Positions 15,401-30,400 of a DNA stretch of 64,000 bases are shown here, one piece after another. Position 1 is the first letter of the stretch. Each line of letters opens with the position of its first letter. This stretch comes from Mactromeris polynyma (Eukaryota > Mollusca > Bivalvia > Venerida > Mactridae). The notes under the pieces were generated by a model. It had not been told where the DNA came from. It saw only the letters and a program-made list of their open reading frames with translations, and ran no database searches. Where the stretch lies: positions 248,001 through 312,000 of the forward strand of contig JASFXZ010000040.1 of the NCBI GenBank assembly GCA_032209605.1, read 5' to 3'. Made by a program: the position numbers and the translations under genes.

Positions 15401-18400
15401 AAAATAATTCTGCTTATATTCCGTATCTTTTGATAATGTTGGGTTTTCGTTGCATCTAATCCAGGGTTCTCTCTCGAATACCGTAGACATATCATTCCTG
15501 GTTCGGTTCTGTTGTATTGGTGGCAATGCCCTTAATTGCCCGCGCACGACGTCCTTAGAATCAGGTCGTCTGTTAGCAATCGCAGTAGGCTGCAATATAA
15601 ATGCATACATTTTAAATTATATTTTAGTGAATTGGTCATGTTGTGTTTCCAATCATTTAACGAGAACAGAAGGGCATATACGACATTAGTTCCTGTATGT
15701 CCCTTTAGATATTAAACAATTACAATTTATGTATTTGTCCAAAGTTGACATAACTTTTACAAAAGTAAGTAAAACGTACATAGGTACGTCTACTATATAA
15801 TCCGTTTCAGATTAAATAATGAATTAAAGATAAAAAGGGAGGAACACTTCGATAAAATACAATATTTTACTTGTCTCCACACTTCATGTTTGCAAATAAC
15901 CTACAAGACAATTGTAGAAATGTTGCAAAATTTCGGTATGCCTTTTATGGTAACACATTTGTCAACACGTGTCAGCTGGGAGAAACTATTCTATACAGTC
16001 AAATAGGTCAAACGAGGTGAACGGTTAGTTATAAATATGAAACAATTTTATATTAAATATCAATATAATGCTTAAGTTCAAAATTATAAAGCAATCAAAT
16101 ATTGTTGTGAAAGTAATAATTGTGCATTCATCTTAAAAGAGTAAACCTACATTTAGCATGAGTTACATAACGTTACAACGACATTATACCAAATGAAACA
16201 ATCCGATATTTTTAATATAATTGAAAATAATTCAAGAGTTTGAGTTATTTGATCACATAAAGGCTTGATTTCGTTCCGCAAAACTAACACGTGTAATTCT
16301 TTACACATTTTAAAAACGCAAGTGATCTAAATGTGTTCTCGAATTTCAAGTGCAGAATCAAAAACAACAAACAATTGAGCACAAACTCACACCCTGACCC
16401 AGTTAAACATCATAACGATTACTTAACTATTCAATCAAATAACAAACTAACAATATACTCTTTTCCATAACCAGACAAAACACATTCAAAACCAAGAATC
16501 AAACCAACAAGTATGCACAAATACGAGCATTGGGCTTCATAGTCCATCTCCATAGATTGTTTGTAATGGGGCTTTTAGTCACAAAATCACCGGGGCATGT
16601 AGTGACTGTTCCAGATATTAGGGTGGAGAGGTAGACACCTGGGTAGATCCATCGACCTTCCGTGAGCCAACTAGATAGTTTCTTTACTTACAAATTCAAA
16701 TCCCAGCTAGAATTCGAACCTGTAGTGGTGAGGTGCAAGTTATTTGAAGTCAGCGATATTAACCACTTGATCACTGAGGCCCCTTCATGCTAGAAGAAAT
16801 AGTTAGTGATTTGTATTTAATAATCAAAGAATTTTATGTGCCATCTTATTTGTCCTTAATATTGACCGAGTACATATCAAACTTAGACGAGGGGAAAGTT
16901 CGCAAAGAAAAATTAATCCTATACGATATTAAATGATATCCCGTAAGATTATTAAATCTAGCTTTGAAAATCGATTGACACATTTCACTAGCGACTGTTG
17001 CCACCTGCCAGTGATCCATCATTTGATGGATGTTCAACATAGACACCCGGCAAATATTACTTAAATACAGTAGAACTTCGATACAGGTTTTCTAGAACAC
17101 TGTAGATACCTCTAACATGTTCTTAAGTCCCGGTGAAAATATTTTAATTGTTAATTATCTATTTAAGTGCATAGTAAATAAAATTCTAAAACAACAGTTT
17201 ATCAAGTTCAATCGTCATTGAGTAAAGTCCGTCGAAGTCTCAAAATTAATCATTATTATCTAAACCATTTGCATAGTGCATTGTACACCACTCGTACCGG
17301 AACAGTCAGTTCGTACATACACATGTTTACCATAGTTGCCTCGAAAAATAAATGGTTCGAACTAATTGCTAGATCCGACGGCAGTTCGAGGTTTCGAAGT
17401 TTTACTGTATTACATAGCAGATACGCATTTCAAACATGCGTCAATCATTATATTGTTTCAACAACGGGTATAAGAGTTTTGCTAATTCCAATAGTGGAGA
17501 GGATGTTATTATGCACATATAAAGCTTTAACTAACACCAAAGGCAATACTTGTCGGTTTACATAGCAACAAACGGCGATATCAGCACAATTAAAGCTCCA
17601 AAGACAATCAAATTGTTTTGTATGGTTTTCAAATTACAATGTATAAGCAGTTCAATGTGTTTTCTTATATCTTAAATGATATTATGTTCTAAATGCGTAT
17701 AACAGTACATTTATTACAGGGTAAGTATTGCTAGGCAATGTTATGCAAACATACATATGTACCTGATCGCCTAGTTCATCGTAATACTTTTGAAAATTAA
17801 AACCTTCGTGATCAAGTGGATGATATTCCTATCAATACGAGTAATAATATTATACAGTATGTTGAATAAGCTATCATAAGTGAAGTGTGATTTATTATAG
17901 TGTCACCCCTATTTAAAGGGCCAGCAATTTCTGACTTATGAGACACCTACTTTCTGAGCACATTTACTTCCCGACTCCTATCCATTAATGCCAGGCACCA
18001 GGCAGATAGGCGCATGGTTACCTTTATTTAACTAGCTGGCGGCTCACCAACTGGTCATATCAGAACGGACCCCTGTCGGAATTCAAACCTTCGACCTTCA
18101 GCTCCCGAGAAGGATGCCTTAATCACTCGGCCGTGGCAGACATATATGTATATATAAATACGGAAACAATTTAATAGTCATCTTCCTGTACATAAATTCC
18201 TTTCTACGGGTTTTTGACATGTGTTTTCAATGCATACAATGTAATAACATTGTTTATCTCGAGTAGTTGCATGTGAACTCGTTACGTAATCAATAATGCA
18301 ATAATCTGAAAATAAAACATCATGTTATTTATACAACCATGGTAAGTAAATAGTTGTCAAACAATACTTTAGTGGAGACATCCAAAACTCATCATAATAC

Positions 18401-21400
18401 AAAGACGTTCTCAGACAAAATATAAATGCACAATAAGTGGTTCAATATAATAACACAGACAAGGTTTATCCAAATGTATTGTTGAGTTATTGATATTGAT
18501 TTTATTATATAAAGCATGTATTTAAAGAACATACTAAGTAAACAGTTATTGAATAAACCATATTGCTGAAAATATATGCCGTTCTAAATACAAGTTAACA
18601 TGCAGAAAGAGATGTAAAGAAGAGTATGGTGACATACACGACAAACACCGGTAGCAGAGACTTCAACATATAACAGTATCCCAACCATTTTTTTCAGCTT
18701 TAGGGGAAATATGGCGGGTCTTGTTTATAGGGGAAAATTGCATTATAAATCACCATATTTGGGTATTTATAAGGCTAAAATTTAAAAAGAATTTACTGAA
18801 GGGGATTTTTCTTTCTAAGTAGGGGAAAACATGTTTTTTCTTTGAGGATGGGGCCCAATCACGGCCCCAAATTTGCCAAAAAAGGGCTGTACCCCAATAC
18901 TAGACGGGGATGTTACACAGAATCCACATCCTGAAAGGTGACTAGGTACTACGACTACTGAGAATACTGAGTAAGATTAGAGCAAGTATTAACGTCTTGT
19001 TTCACAGGTTAGTAACTGTATAACGCCATCACTGGTGTTTCCGGACTGACTAGTGGGTCTAAATACTACACACAGAAGTAAGACACACACCGAAGTAGAC
19101 ATTTCAGTAAGGAACATGTTTGATTGTATATGAATGTTATGTAAGTATTTAAGATACGTACGAAAAATGATTTTGTAGCGTTAATGAAACATTCGTTACT
19201 CGAAAAAAGGCGAGTACTCAGTCGAATGCTTTCTAGGTCAGACAGTTTTCATAAATTACATATGGCCTGTTGTCGTTAGCATTGGGTTCTAGGCATTGAT
19301 TTATCTGATTGTATCGCCTTTATCGCATCCAGTAACCGTTGTAACTCCAGAAATATAGAAAACCTTCAATTTTGGAAATGAGGAGATTAAGTAACTAGAC
19401 ACATACACATGTTACACGACGCTACTTATTAACCAGGAAAGTAATAGCATGACTGCGACATATTCCATGTATCACAAACTGTCTGATAATTTAAAATAGG
19501 CACTCTAAACTTCTGACTCGGATATCTCATGAATTGTATAACCATGTTTTATAATATGATTCACAAAGTTAGAAGGATATGAAAGTATAATGTGTGCTTC
19601 TTAATACTAGACTATGGTGATTCAATTGTGCCATTAGTCAAAGGTAAAACTTATAAAAATGTATAAGTTTACGTAAATTTTGCAGTCGAAATTCCAAAAT
19701 TGCGTTTGCTAAGTAAACCTTTATCAACGACATGATTTATCATATATTTATACTACGAAATTGATGGATGCTTTCAGAAAGGCATATTAAACCACCATAG
19801 TCTAATAACTACAAAGTATGTATATTGAATGTTCTCCAATTAGGGTTCATTTTAAATATATTACCCTCGGACTTAAAAACTCCGGCGAATTGTACTGAAA
19901 ACGTGACAGAAAGTGACAAAACACATATTACAAGGAAGCATTACAATATTCAGTGTAACTTGAAGCCGACTTTACAACTATACTTTATATACATATATAC
20001 ATGCAAATGATATTAGAGTCTATACAAGCTTACATGACAATATGCTAACAATTGGTGCATTTATATCTAATCATGATATTAAGTGTTAAGTTTCTTTAAC
20101 CTTTTTTAAAAAATAAATATTTGAAGGGATCTCATATGTCCGTACCGAATTCATCGACTACAGCAATTCATGTATTGGTTTATGTAAAGGAAAAGCCGGT
20201 CATGAGACTGGATATGCTTTTAAATTAAACCCGATATTTCTAATTTCCAAAACACTGTTCAGATTAGGCTTATCGGAAATTCAGAAAAAATAGGATTTGA
20301 TATATTTTTATAAATGTATACAGTCGATATTTTAAGAACTCGGGACGTACAAACCAGATGCCTTGTGATTATAACGTGCGTAAATATTGGTAAGTTTTTG
20401 TAAAGGAAACATACATCTTCAAGATCCATTTTTCCACAACGACATTCATATTGACAACAACAAATATTCTGTAAGAGTTTGTGAATGTAAAGTTTATATG
20501 TGAACCAGGTGATAGGATGAAACCAGGAAAAGTTATAGTACACGAGCAATGAACTGAAGGTGAATCTCATTCTGTCAGTACGTGATAGTAGTTGGTAGAA
20601 TCCGACGGAAGAAATGGTGCGTCAATTCTGCCAAGCGAATCTTCGCTTATTCTATTTAAGAACGTCATTTAACATTAAAGTTTATAAAATAGGTTAGTGT
20701 GGGATTTTGCAAAACAAATATTCCAAGAACTTGCTGAAAAGCATGTAACAATAAATGAAAAACAAGCATATGAGTGCTGCTATGGGATTTACAACCTCTT
20801 CTGTAAGTGACGTCATTTCAAGAAAACGCAACATGTGATGTCACCATTTGCAAGTTGGAAACAAAATTTACTCCACATATTAACTACATTTTTTATGTTG
20901 CCATGTGCGGCAAATATTGCCTACTCTCAGTGCATGGTGACGTTTTCTGGAAATGACGTCACTTAAAGAAGAGGTTTGAAATCGTACAGCGGCACTCATA
21001 TTGTCTTTAGATTGTGTCCATTTAAAAGGCATTTGAAAGGGCGTGTGAAAAATACATTTTATCAATGATATTTAATATGTTCAAGAAACTAGACTTAAGA
21101 TATTAATTGACGCAAACATTTCTTCCAAAAGAGAACGACTCATGTTCCATTTCTCAGAAGTAACAACAATGTTGAGTCGATATATTGCAATGGTTGGTAA
21201 CTTAATGTGATTAATAAATATATATATACATTAAATAAACAACTGAACATCACTCATTGACCGACGTCCATAGGAAACGTTTTCAGATTTTATATTTTGT
21301 CTAGTTATTTACTAGTCCATATGATATGCATTACAATCTTTGCTAAAACCAACTATCATGAAATATATCAGTACATTGTTGGTACTTGGAGTATAATATA

Positions 21401-24400
21401 TACAATATTCCACTTTATTGCATGAGTCTATACATACAAGATAATCTGATGAAGAGCTTGACTGAATAAAAAATGAACGAATGTATGAACGATTTGTGTT
21501 GTATAGGCAACGTCAAATATTTCTTTGATGTATATCATGATTACTTACAACTAAATGTTGTGTGAATAAAAGTTAAGACCGCAGACATTGATCATTCTTA
21601 TCAGAAGTGCTTTCACTTAAAAGTCGGATAACCGCCCTAGACCAATATGTTTGTAACAACCTCACTAGATCTATAAAATAGTTCATTGAAGTGTTTATGA
21701 TTTATTATTTATTAGAATTTCACCAGGGACTCTAGACTGCAAGCTGTTGAGCAATGTTGTATTAACGAAAACAAATATGATGGCCAAATTGTGATGTTTG
21801 TATGACTATTTCAAGTCAAAGGTGCGATCTTAATATGTAATTTCTTCTGTTATATGCAGATGAAGTAAAACTCCGACAACAATACCAGGTTATATAGTAA
21901 GAATAATGCTTATCGGACAGTTATTCAATTTACGATAAGATTATTAGTTGAATTTATTCTGAACATATCTGTCTGTCTTTGACATTAAAAAGTTTTAAGA
22001 GGAGTTCTTGTTGAGGAGTTTTACTGTAAAAGATTAACACATTTTGTACAGTGTTATAAAGTTATCACGTGACACATACGTCCCACCACCTTCCCTAAAT
22101 CCCATTGTGATTTACTTGCAAACGTTTACTTATCATACATCATCATCGATAGAAGTGGAATCGTCGCCAAAATAGTTCTGTTTGGGAGTCAGAATACAAT
22201 ATTCAGTAATCAGCCGGAAGTAAGACATTGGGCATGCGCATCGGTGAATGGTGTAACAAATGATAAGTACAGTATTATGTATACTGATTGATAGATTCTC
22301 ATATATAGTTATCATGATTCATAAATGCAGATTATTAAACGAACACAAAAGGTTCATTTAAGTTGAATTAAGCGACAAACGCTGCAAACTATCATAGATT
22401 GAAGACTCATGTAAGAAATGCAAGTTGTAACAGATATGATAATGATAAATGAATAAACATAGACGATGTATATACAAATTCAGATACAACTTAACTATGA
22501 TGAAAACGATGAATCAAGCATAACAAATGTAAAGCATTGTGTGGCATTTTGGACAAGTTTGTATACGTATGAACATGTATATAGCAAATAAGTACATTGA
22601 ACTTTCATATATCGTATATCAATAACAATTATAGTTTTATAATTTGATCATACTCGCATTTTCTCATAACATGAACTTCAAAAATAATTTTTCAAAAAAT
22701 CTAGCAAATGGCCCTTGGAAGGCGTTGGTTGATACACTACTTGTATTTTGAATATTTAACAAAATCTCTAGCATACAACAAAATATACAATATGGCCGTA
22801 ATTTATATTCAATACACCATGAAAGACACGTCCTTCGTAAGGATATTGTCTAGATGGAAACAAACTTTACCTGCACATCTTTGTGGTAATATCCACCGGG
22901 ATTGTCACCGTGGATTCTAGGATCTAAATGGTTCGGTTTGTCTGCAATGGGCCTCAATATCTGAATTCGACTTCCTCCGTTTTGATTGCTGAAAAATAAT
23001 GTCAACACATTAAAAGATTTACAAACAACGGCAAACAACTTATGTACACAGAGAAAAGTGTTATCATTAATTGATAATGACAAAAACAAGTAGAAGCTAC
23101 ATACTGCAGCCAACAAACAAGGAAGACAGTTCATAGTCAACCAGTAACAATGATTTGATATTAAGCAAATGTACTACTACTATTTACAAATCGAATCGCT
23201 ATACACTTACATCGAATCGTTTATTTATACATAACAGAGTATACACACTTTCGGATATGGACCAAATTCGTGCATTCATGGTTTTATTCGCGACAAGCAT
23301 ATTTTCGCGAGAATTTTGAATTCGCGAGTCTCGTATTCACAAATTATCGCTAAAATTACTTTGTCGCAAAAAAGTGATGTACAGCATGTATCTACGTCTA
23401 GAATAATAATAATGTTTTAACCCAGTTTTCGTGACCAATGCCCGAACCTTGATATAAGACCGTGTTTCATCTCTTAACGGTACACACAGCTACAGTAGCT
23501 ATATTTAAGTAGCATGTTACATGATTTCCATCAATATACAATATGTACACTTGAATTGATTACGTACGTCACGCGGGTTGATTACGTATGTACGGGTAAG
23601 GGCTAGACTATACCTGCCGATATAGGATTTAAATTACGGCTTCAGAGATAATACAGATAAACTCACTTTTTACTATAAGATTACGTGGGGGAGATTCAAC
23701 ATTGGCCTGTCTTAATGAGTATATCGCTTGCGTTCTAACACGAATAACAATGATGTGTCGATATATTTGCGATTGCTGGTAACTACATGTATATTGAAAA
23801 AAAACTGAACATTTATCATTGATGTCCATAGAAAAAAGTTTTCAGATCTTAATATTTGTTCTGATTTTAGATCTTTGTACCAGTCTAAATGATATGCATT
23901 ACAATATACCTTTGCTTAAACCAACTATCATGTAATATGAGCCAGCGCATGAGAAAACCACCCTTATGGCAATATTTGGCAAAATTTATTTTTTAGCTAG
24001 TCTGATGCAGAAATTTATTATGAATACAGTGATACCATTTCTAGATCTGTATCTCAATTGAAACATATTGAAAATGGATTTTAAGTACAGCAGGTGTTAA
24101 TGCAAAATACGTATCAATGCTTTTTTAAAATCGTGGATTTTTCAATTTAAAGTTATATTGAAAAACTGAATATCAGTAAATTGTTGGTACTTGGAGTATA
24201 ATATATGCAACAATCCATTTTACTTTTGGAGTCTATACATACGAGATAATCTGATGAAGAGCTTGACTGAATATAATCTGAAGGAATGTATGAACGAGTT
24301 GTGTTGTCTAGGCAACGTCAAATATTTCTTTGATGTATAACATGATTACTTACAACTAAAATGGTTGTAAATAAAAGTTAAGACCACAGGCATTGATCAT

Positions 24401-27400
24401 TCCTATCAGTAGTGCTTTCACTAACAAAATAATCTACTCACAATGTTGGACGTTGTCCCATGAAATATTCATGTTTACCGCCGACGATTTTCATGGTAAC
24501 AGTCTGTGAATCGTCGTTACCATATGGCGCGTCTTTCCTTACCAAATCTAACGCCATCTGGTAATCCTGCTCCGTACGCTCGCTCTGAAATAAAAACAAA
24601 TGATTTCTAATAAATTGGAATTAAAACGTACATGAATAAATGAAGTGATAAGACATTCAGGACCACCATGGAAATAATAGTCTACTCTTTATGTTCTATC
24701 CGAGGTGTTAGTGCGTATGACATGGATATTATGCACATGTCATGATTATTATTTTAATATTATTATGTCTTAATCAGTCATGTGCCTGGTACTCAACTAC
24801 CGAAATAAATATGTATAATTGTTAATCATACAATATGTTTAACACACCAATAGAAGAATAAACTACATGTATTTTAAATTAAATATTTTATGATTGGATA
24901 AGTTCCTTACCTAAGGCATATTTTGCAAGATTGAAGGAGGGACTTCATGAATTGTTTCAATTATATAGTTCTAATAATGATGTACTTTTAAACAGATTGA
25001 CAAAGTACCTACTATGTGCAGTAAAACACATACTAATACCTTACGCTCATGATTGCATTGTATATAATGTCACTTTTCATATCTATTCATATTGCATCAC
25101 TGTCATTTGTCATGTGTTTCGTAATATTTCGTTTGAATACGTTGTTTATATAAATGTACATGCACTCGCTCTAATAGAGTTTACCAATACCGTCATGTTG
25201 TAGTGTATACTTTGGGTGATAAGTGTTAGTCTTAAATCCCAATATAAATAACCAATTATGTTATTTATGATGTATGACAATTATTGAACTGTGTTATGAA
25301 CCGAAGATGACAACACGCTACTTCAAGTTTCAATACAGCGTACTTCTGAAGGTGTACACGTCAGAATTGAAATAAACATCTATATTAAACACCGTACTTC
25401 ACAGCATGAATATTAAAACGATGTTCATAATGTCCAATACAAGTATGCAATAAGTAAAACAGAGAGAATACGTAACCTCAGGGAACGCCACATACACAAG
25501 ACAATACCTCCCCACGCAGACCCAGATGTGTGATTAAAGCGTACTAGTCGCAACTCTATCGCAGTTCGAAAAACTAAATCGTAAGATAGGAAATGATTCG
25601 ATTAAGTTTTGTTGATGGGAAGCTTTGAGTACAATTTTCATACTTGATAACGGGCTATCATTAAGTCTGATTTATTAATATGTTTTTGAAAAAGATTAGA
25701 CATTATAATCAAACATCATGTTCAACAAATAACTGTATTTAGGTTTATTTTTACTTCGGCTATTCATTCGGTGGGTACTTAAAGAAAATTAATTCTCACT
25801 TTAAATCAATATTCTGAATCGTTTGAAATACGAGCACATAAAAAATATTTCAAAGTGGAGGTAAAACCCCAAATATTTTTGATAAAAATTTGACGGAACA
25901 CATTTCACTTATAAGAAGTACATTTCTATTGTTATTCTTTCAGTACGTATATTAAAAAACTACCTTTAGCCTTACCCTTCATGTTATAGTGTATTGAATA
26001 AGTACAATATGACTGCTTTATGAATAGTTTGTGTGAAAATAATGTATTTGAGATGTCCGTACTTTAATATCACGACACGATGATGTCAGTTTAAACGTAA
26101 TAACCAATTTTATCTAATAATTAAGTCGAACATCATTACGTTTTGACTGGCAAAAAAAATGATCCCGCATATGGCTTATTGCAATTACTTCAATATCGTA
26201 AATTAATATTTGGAAAAAAATTGCAATTTTCATTATGGCAATTGATCAAAATTGAGTTTGATATAATAATTTGATATGTTTAAAAAAATGAACAGGAATG
26301 GGCGTGTGTCTGGTGACGTCATACCTGTATTGTTGGGTCGATGTTGATTTACGTCAGTGCAACTGTCAGCATATACACTTTAAAGTTGTACTTTATGCAA
26401 ACTCAACAGCATTCTAATGATATGTACGGTATACTGAACTACTGAGAAGACGATTTGATTGATAAGAGCATATCTCAGCATGTTTAAGTTTATTATTCCT
26501 GGCAGAAATGTGTACCATCTATCGACATTCTTCAATATCCAAGTCGAGCATACAGTGAAAATAAACAGCCAATTAAAATCATTTTATTCAAGTCAGTTTG
26601 TGTGTAAACTATTCCCACAGTTACATTTAGATTTAATTACAAAACATACTGCATGTGTTGCTATAGGGGAAGATATCAAATAAACATTGACAAAAATCTT
26701 GCTACAATTGACGAAACATTTCACATCAATCGATACCCTTCCTATCGTCAGCGGCTTTATCTAAATGTACAAACTGTGCGACATTCAAATTTTCATACAA
26801 ATTGAAATTTATCCGTACTTTAATTCATTCATATCCATTACCTGTATCATACTTAAGCGTATTACGTGTGTATAGCGTAACGTATCGATTAAAGTTAAAT
26901 TTAGTTTGAAAATTGTTATTATAACTTAGTTTGAAGCATCAATTATCAAATATCATTAATCAGTATGTTGTCATATCAATTAAGACCAGCCATGACATAC
27001 AGATGTTCTAGCCAATCGCTAATTTGGTGTGAAATGTTAAAAACAATATTGACTGACTTTATTTACTGTATATTTTAAACTTAAAATTCCAATTGCATTC
27101 GAAACTCATTCTTCTGATACTCACAGTGCTCTGTATCAAACTCTTCTGTCGAAATGTTTTGCGCAAGATGTGAAAATTAAAATTGAAACTTAATTCTTGT
27201 CCGGTTTAAAGGGGTGATTTATAATGGAAATATCCATTTCGGGCCAAAATTCTTGTCCGGTTTCCTGAACTAAGGGGTTTCCGGAATAAAGGGGTGATTT
27301 ATATAGTAAAGAAATTGGGACAGGACGATTTGTCCGGATTAAAGGGGTTCCCGTTTAAAGGGGTTCCAGTGTATGTGCATTACGAGAACCTCCCATACAC

Positions 27401-30400
27401 CATGAATAATTGATAATTTATATATATGTTTAACATATTCATAAATCTTATACTCGCCAATCTGGACATTTGGAAATTAATGTACCACTTGTATTATGTG
27501 GCATTATCAACGTTTGTTTTAGATGTACGTATGTCATAAGATATTCTTTCAGAACCTTATGCAAAGAAATACTAATTTTAGCGATAGTTAAAATCCGTAC
27601 TTGGTGTTACTGCAAACTTCAATGAAACCAGCGCTTCTCTGTCATAACTTAATGAACCCATCGGTTATTCATGAGTGTGTATAGTTAGTAAATACTTACA
27701 GCGAACTATAAGATATATACTACTATAATCAGAAGTCACATCAAAACCTACAAGAAACTTTACTGACCAACATTTTGAAAGGGAAATTAAGCGCGGTTTT
27801 ATCAGGAAATACAAATATTTGAGTAAGATTAAAGTTGAACTGTAGGGAATTTTTCACCGGTTTACAGATACATACTGTAGTAATTTTATTTCTTCGGGGG
27901 GTCCTTAACGACCATCAAGTACGAAAAAGGTCAGGGTCGAATATTCGAACTATAATAAATTCCTTATCAACGGGATATAAATAATGATTAGACATATTCT
28001 AATTCGTGCTTTAAGTTGCAATATTGACTTTTTGACGTGTCGCCTTGTCTTGCATTAAGCCCACATATTCTGCTTTACATTCAAGTGCAAATGTTTATCG
28101 ACATGCGAAATCTTTCCTTTGCTTATTTGATTTAGAATTCCGATAGTAAATAATCTCAAGTTGATAAGAGAAATGTCTGTGTCTATTTTTGTTGAACACA
28201 TGTTACCGCTGTCAATCCCAAAACAGTTTTAAGGTTTGGTTACAAATGACAATGAGAACAAGACGAACTTCTGTCCACTTCTAATAGCATCCCAACACTG
28301 CTTTAGGCAAATCTGTGAAAACTATCATGAATGCTGAAAGCGAATTCCTTTTTAGATATTTCATAAATAGAAAAAGACCTGAGTATGTGAGGAGAGCACC
28401 CAAAACTACTTAGAACTCGCGCCGCCATCCGGTCACGCAATACACAATGCATTCAGCATTGACCATACACACGGGGGGAAACAATGGTAAACATAATTGT
28501 ACATACTATAAAAAAAAACTTGGCTTTGAACTTTCCACACAATTACTAATTCTCCAAACATTACGGACAACAATGAGTAAATGGGATTTTGTTATAATCG
28601 TCTACACTATGATCAAGTTGTTGTCATGTACACCAATGTATCAATATTACAATTGTTTCACCTTGAAATAATCGAATACATGACCTTTTGTAACTAATAC
28701 AATATTTGAAGACCTATGTTCAGTGTTGCCATTGTGAATCTGTTTCCGTATTTATTCAATTGATATTTTGTCTCAATGTTGCTTTCCATAGATCGTTATA
28801 AACTTAATATTTGAATAATATGAAGATCAATATAATGTGAGGTTTTCAAACTAAATTGTAAGCATTTGTATTGACATTTTTTTTCAAAGCCTTCCTGTAT
28901 CAACACTTTTATATATATATTTCAACTTTGTACTGTGATTAGTTCCACTTACATATTTCACAAGGTTATTTAAAAAACCTTTTGAGTCAATATTCAATAT
29001 TGCCTATAGATATTATATAAACATAACCAGACTATGACAAGGGATCAGCAAACAAGATCTAGCATGAACGAAATTACCTGATTTATTAAATGCATTGTTT
29101 ACCATCTGTTAGCTACGTAAACGGAAAAGTGCAATCTATTTTTTATGAACAAATAATAAATAAATTACCCTTCTTTTTTTGTCTCCTGGTGTATTCGGCC
29201 AGACCCATGCCATGTTTTTAACTAATATCCAAAAACGTTCTTGAACACCTTTTTTCTAAATTATCTAGTTACCTTAGAGTTGACATCTGTCAAGTATTAA
29301 AACAATCGCGCATTATTATAATAAAACACGTCTTCGTACAAGATGAAAGATTGCGTGTTGAATTAATCAATGTCACATACTGCGTGAAATAAGTTAACGG
29401 AAGAGTTTAGAATGCTTTAAGTTCGCGGTGCATTTAAATGTTTATACCTACTATTTAGTCCTAGCAAACAAACATGCGGGTAAATATGTCGATTTCTGAA
29501 GTGTTTCACTCTTTTGAACAAATACGTGTAGTATAGATAATGAATTTATTTGACGATTAATGTTAGAAATTAATGTAGAAAAATGTAAACCTTTCAGGGA
29601 CATTTAAATTAACACAAAAGGAAGGAAACTATCATCAACTTCATGCTGATATCCAACCAATATGCTTTCTTATGTTTTGCTCATTATCTTCTTCATCGGA
29701 ATGTTGTACATATGTTGTTTTGCGATCATCACAGCAAAAAAGCTGTTCAATAGTTATACCAAACGGTGTATATATGCAGTGTGAAACTTTGTAATCCGTT
29801 AAAATATAGACGCATATTGATGTACGGCAAGAGGAAATAAATTCTAAATTTATTTATTTTACATCGACTGTGTAACAATTTCTTACAACTTACACTAATC
29901 ACTCTCGATGACAGTTGTCATGATAATTAACCAAATGAAGGCATTGGAAGCATGTGATCAAACCCCGCTCACGACCCCTCAACTACAACCCCTCCCTAGA
30001 AATAGTTTCCTTGTATGACCTATTCTCACAACACGAGTTCCAAGTAATTATACAGTTGATTCAACGCCTGCTTGGTACAAGTCAGTTTATTGTCAATCTG
30101 AATTTGGTAATAAATTTCGAAAACAACACCTTAAAAGTCACCACTTAATACGCTGGCTGATAAAATACTGAGTTTATAAAATTAATGAGAATGTCATACT
30201 TAGCTACTATTTATACAAACCTACAACACAGTTAGTTATTATTTATACAAACCAGCAACCCAATTAGCTACTATTTATATAAACCTACAACCCAATTAGA
30301 TACTATTTATATAAACCTACAACCCAATTAGCTACTATTTATACAAACCTTCAACCCAAATAGGTACTATTTATACAAACCTTCAACCCAAATTGGTACT

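Larger units (their letters stand above)
15590..17762. other. Intron between exons 5 and 6
   Basis: Contains a tRNA-derived SINE at 16555-16783 and a mariner-type MITE at 17068-17407. The remainder is unremarkable AT-rich intron. Confidence 0.55.
17829..22870. other. Intron between exons 3 and 5 (with tentative microexon)
   Basis: A 5-kb intron interrupted only by the tentative exon 4. It holds SINE family B, the 18.7-kb element, the CRE-bearing MITE and copy 1 of the segmental duplication. No other gene was seen. Confidence 0.55.
24585..30180. other. Giant intron 1, proximal part
   Basis: AT-rich sequence. It contains a fragment of repeat R1 (25452-25525), a mariner-like remnant (27193-27371) and a fragment of R2 (29846-29925). 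No exon of either strand could be supported. Confidence 0.5.

Noticed and set aside
16724..16783. Possible tRNA gene on the minus strand (A and B boxes present)
   Set aside because: No acceptor-stem pairing, and a SINE tail follows; a second diverged copy confirms a mobile element.
17218..17565. 115-codon plus-strand frame
   Set aside because: Runs through the right half of the mariner-type MITE and beyond with no recognisable product or splice sites.
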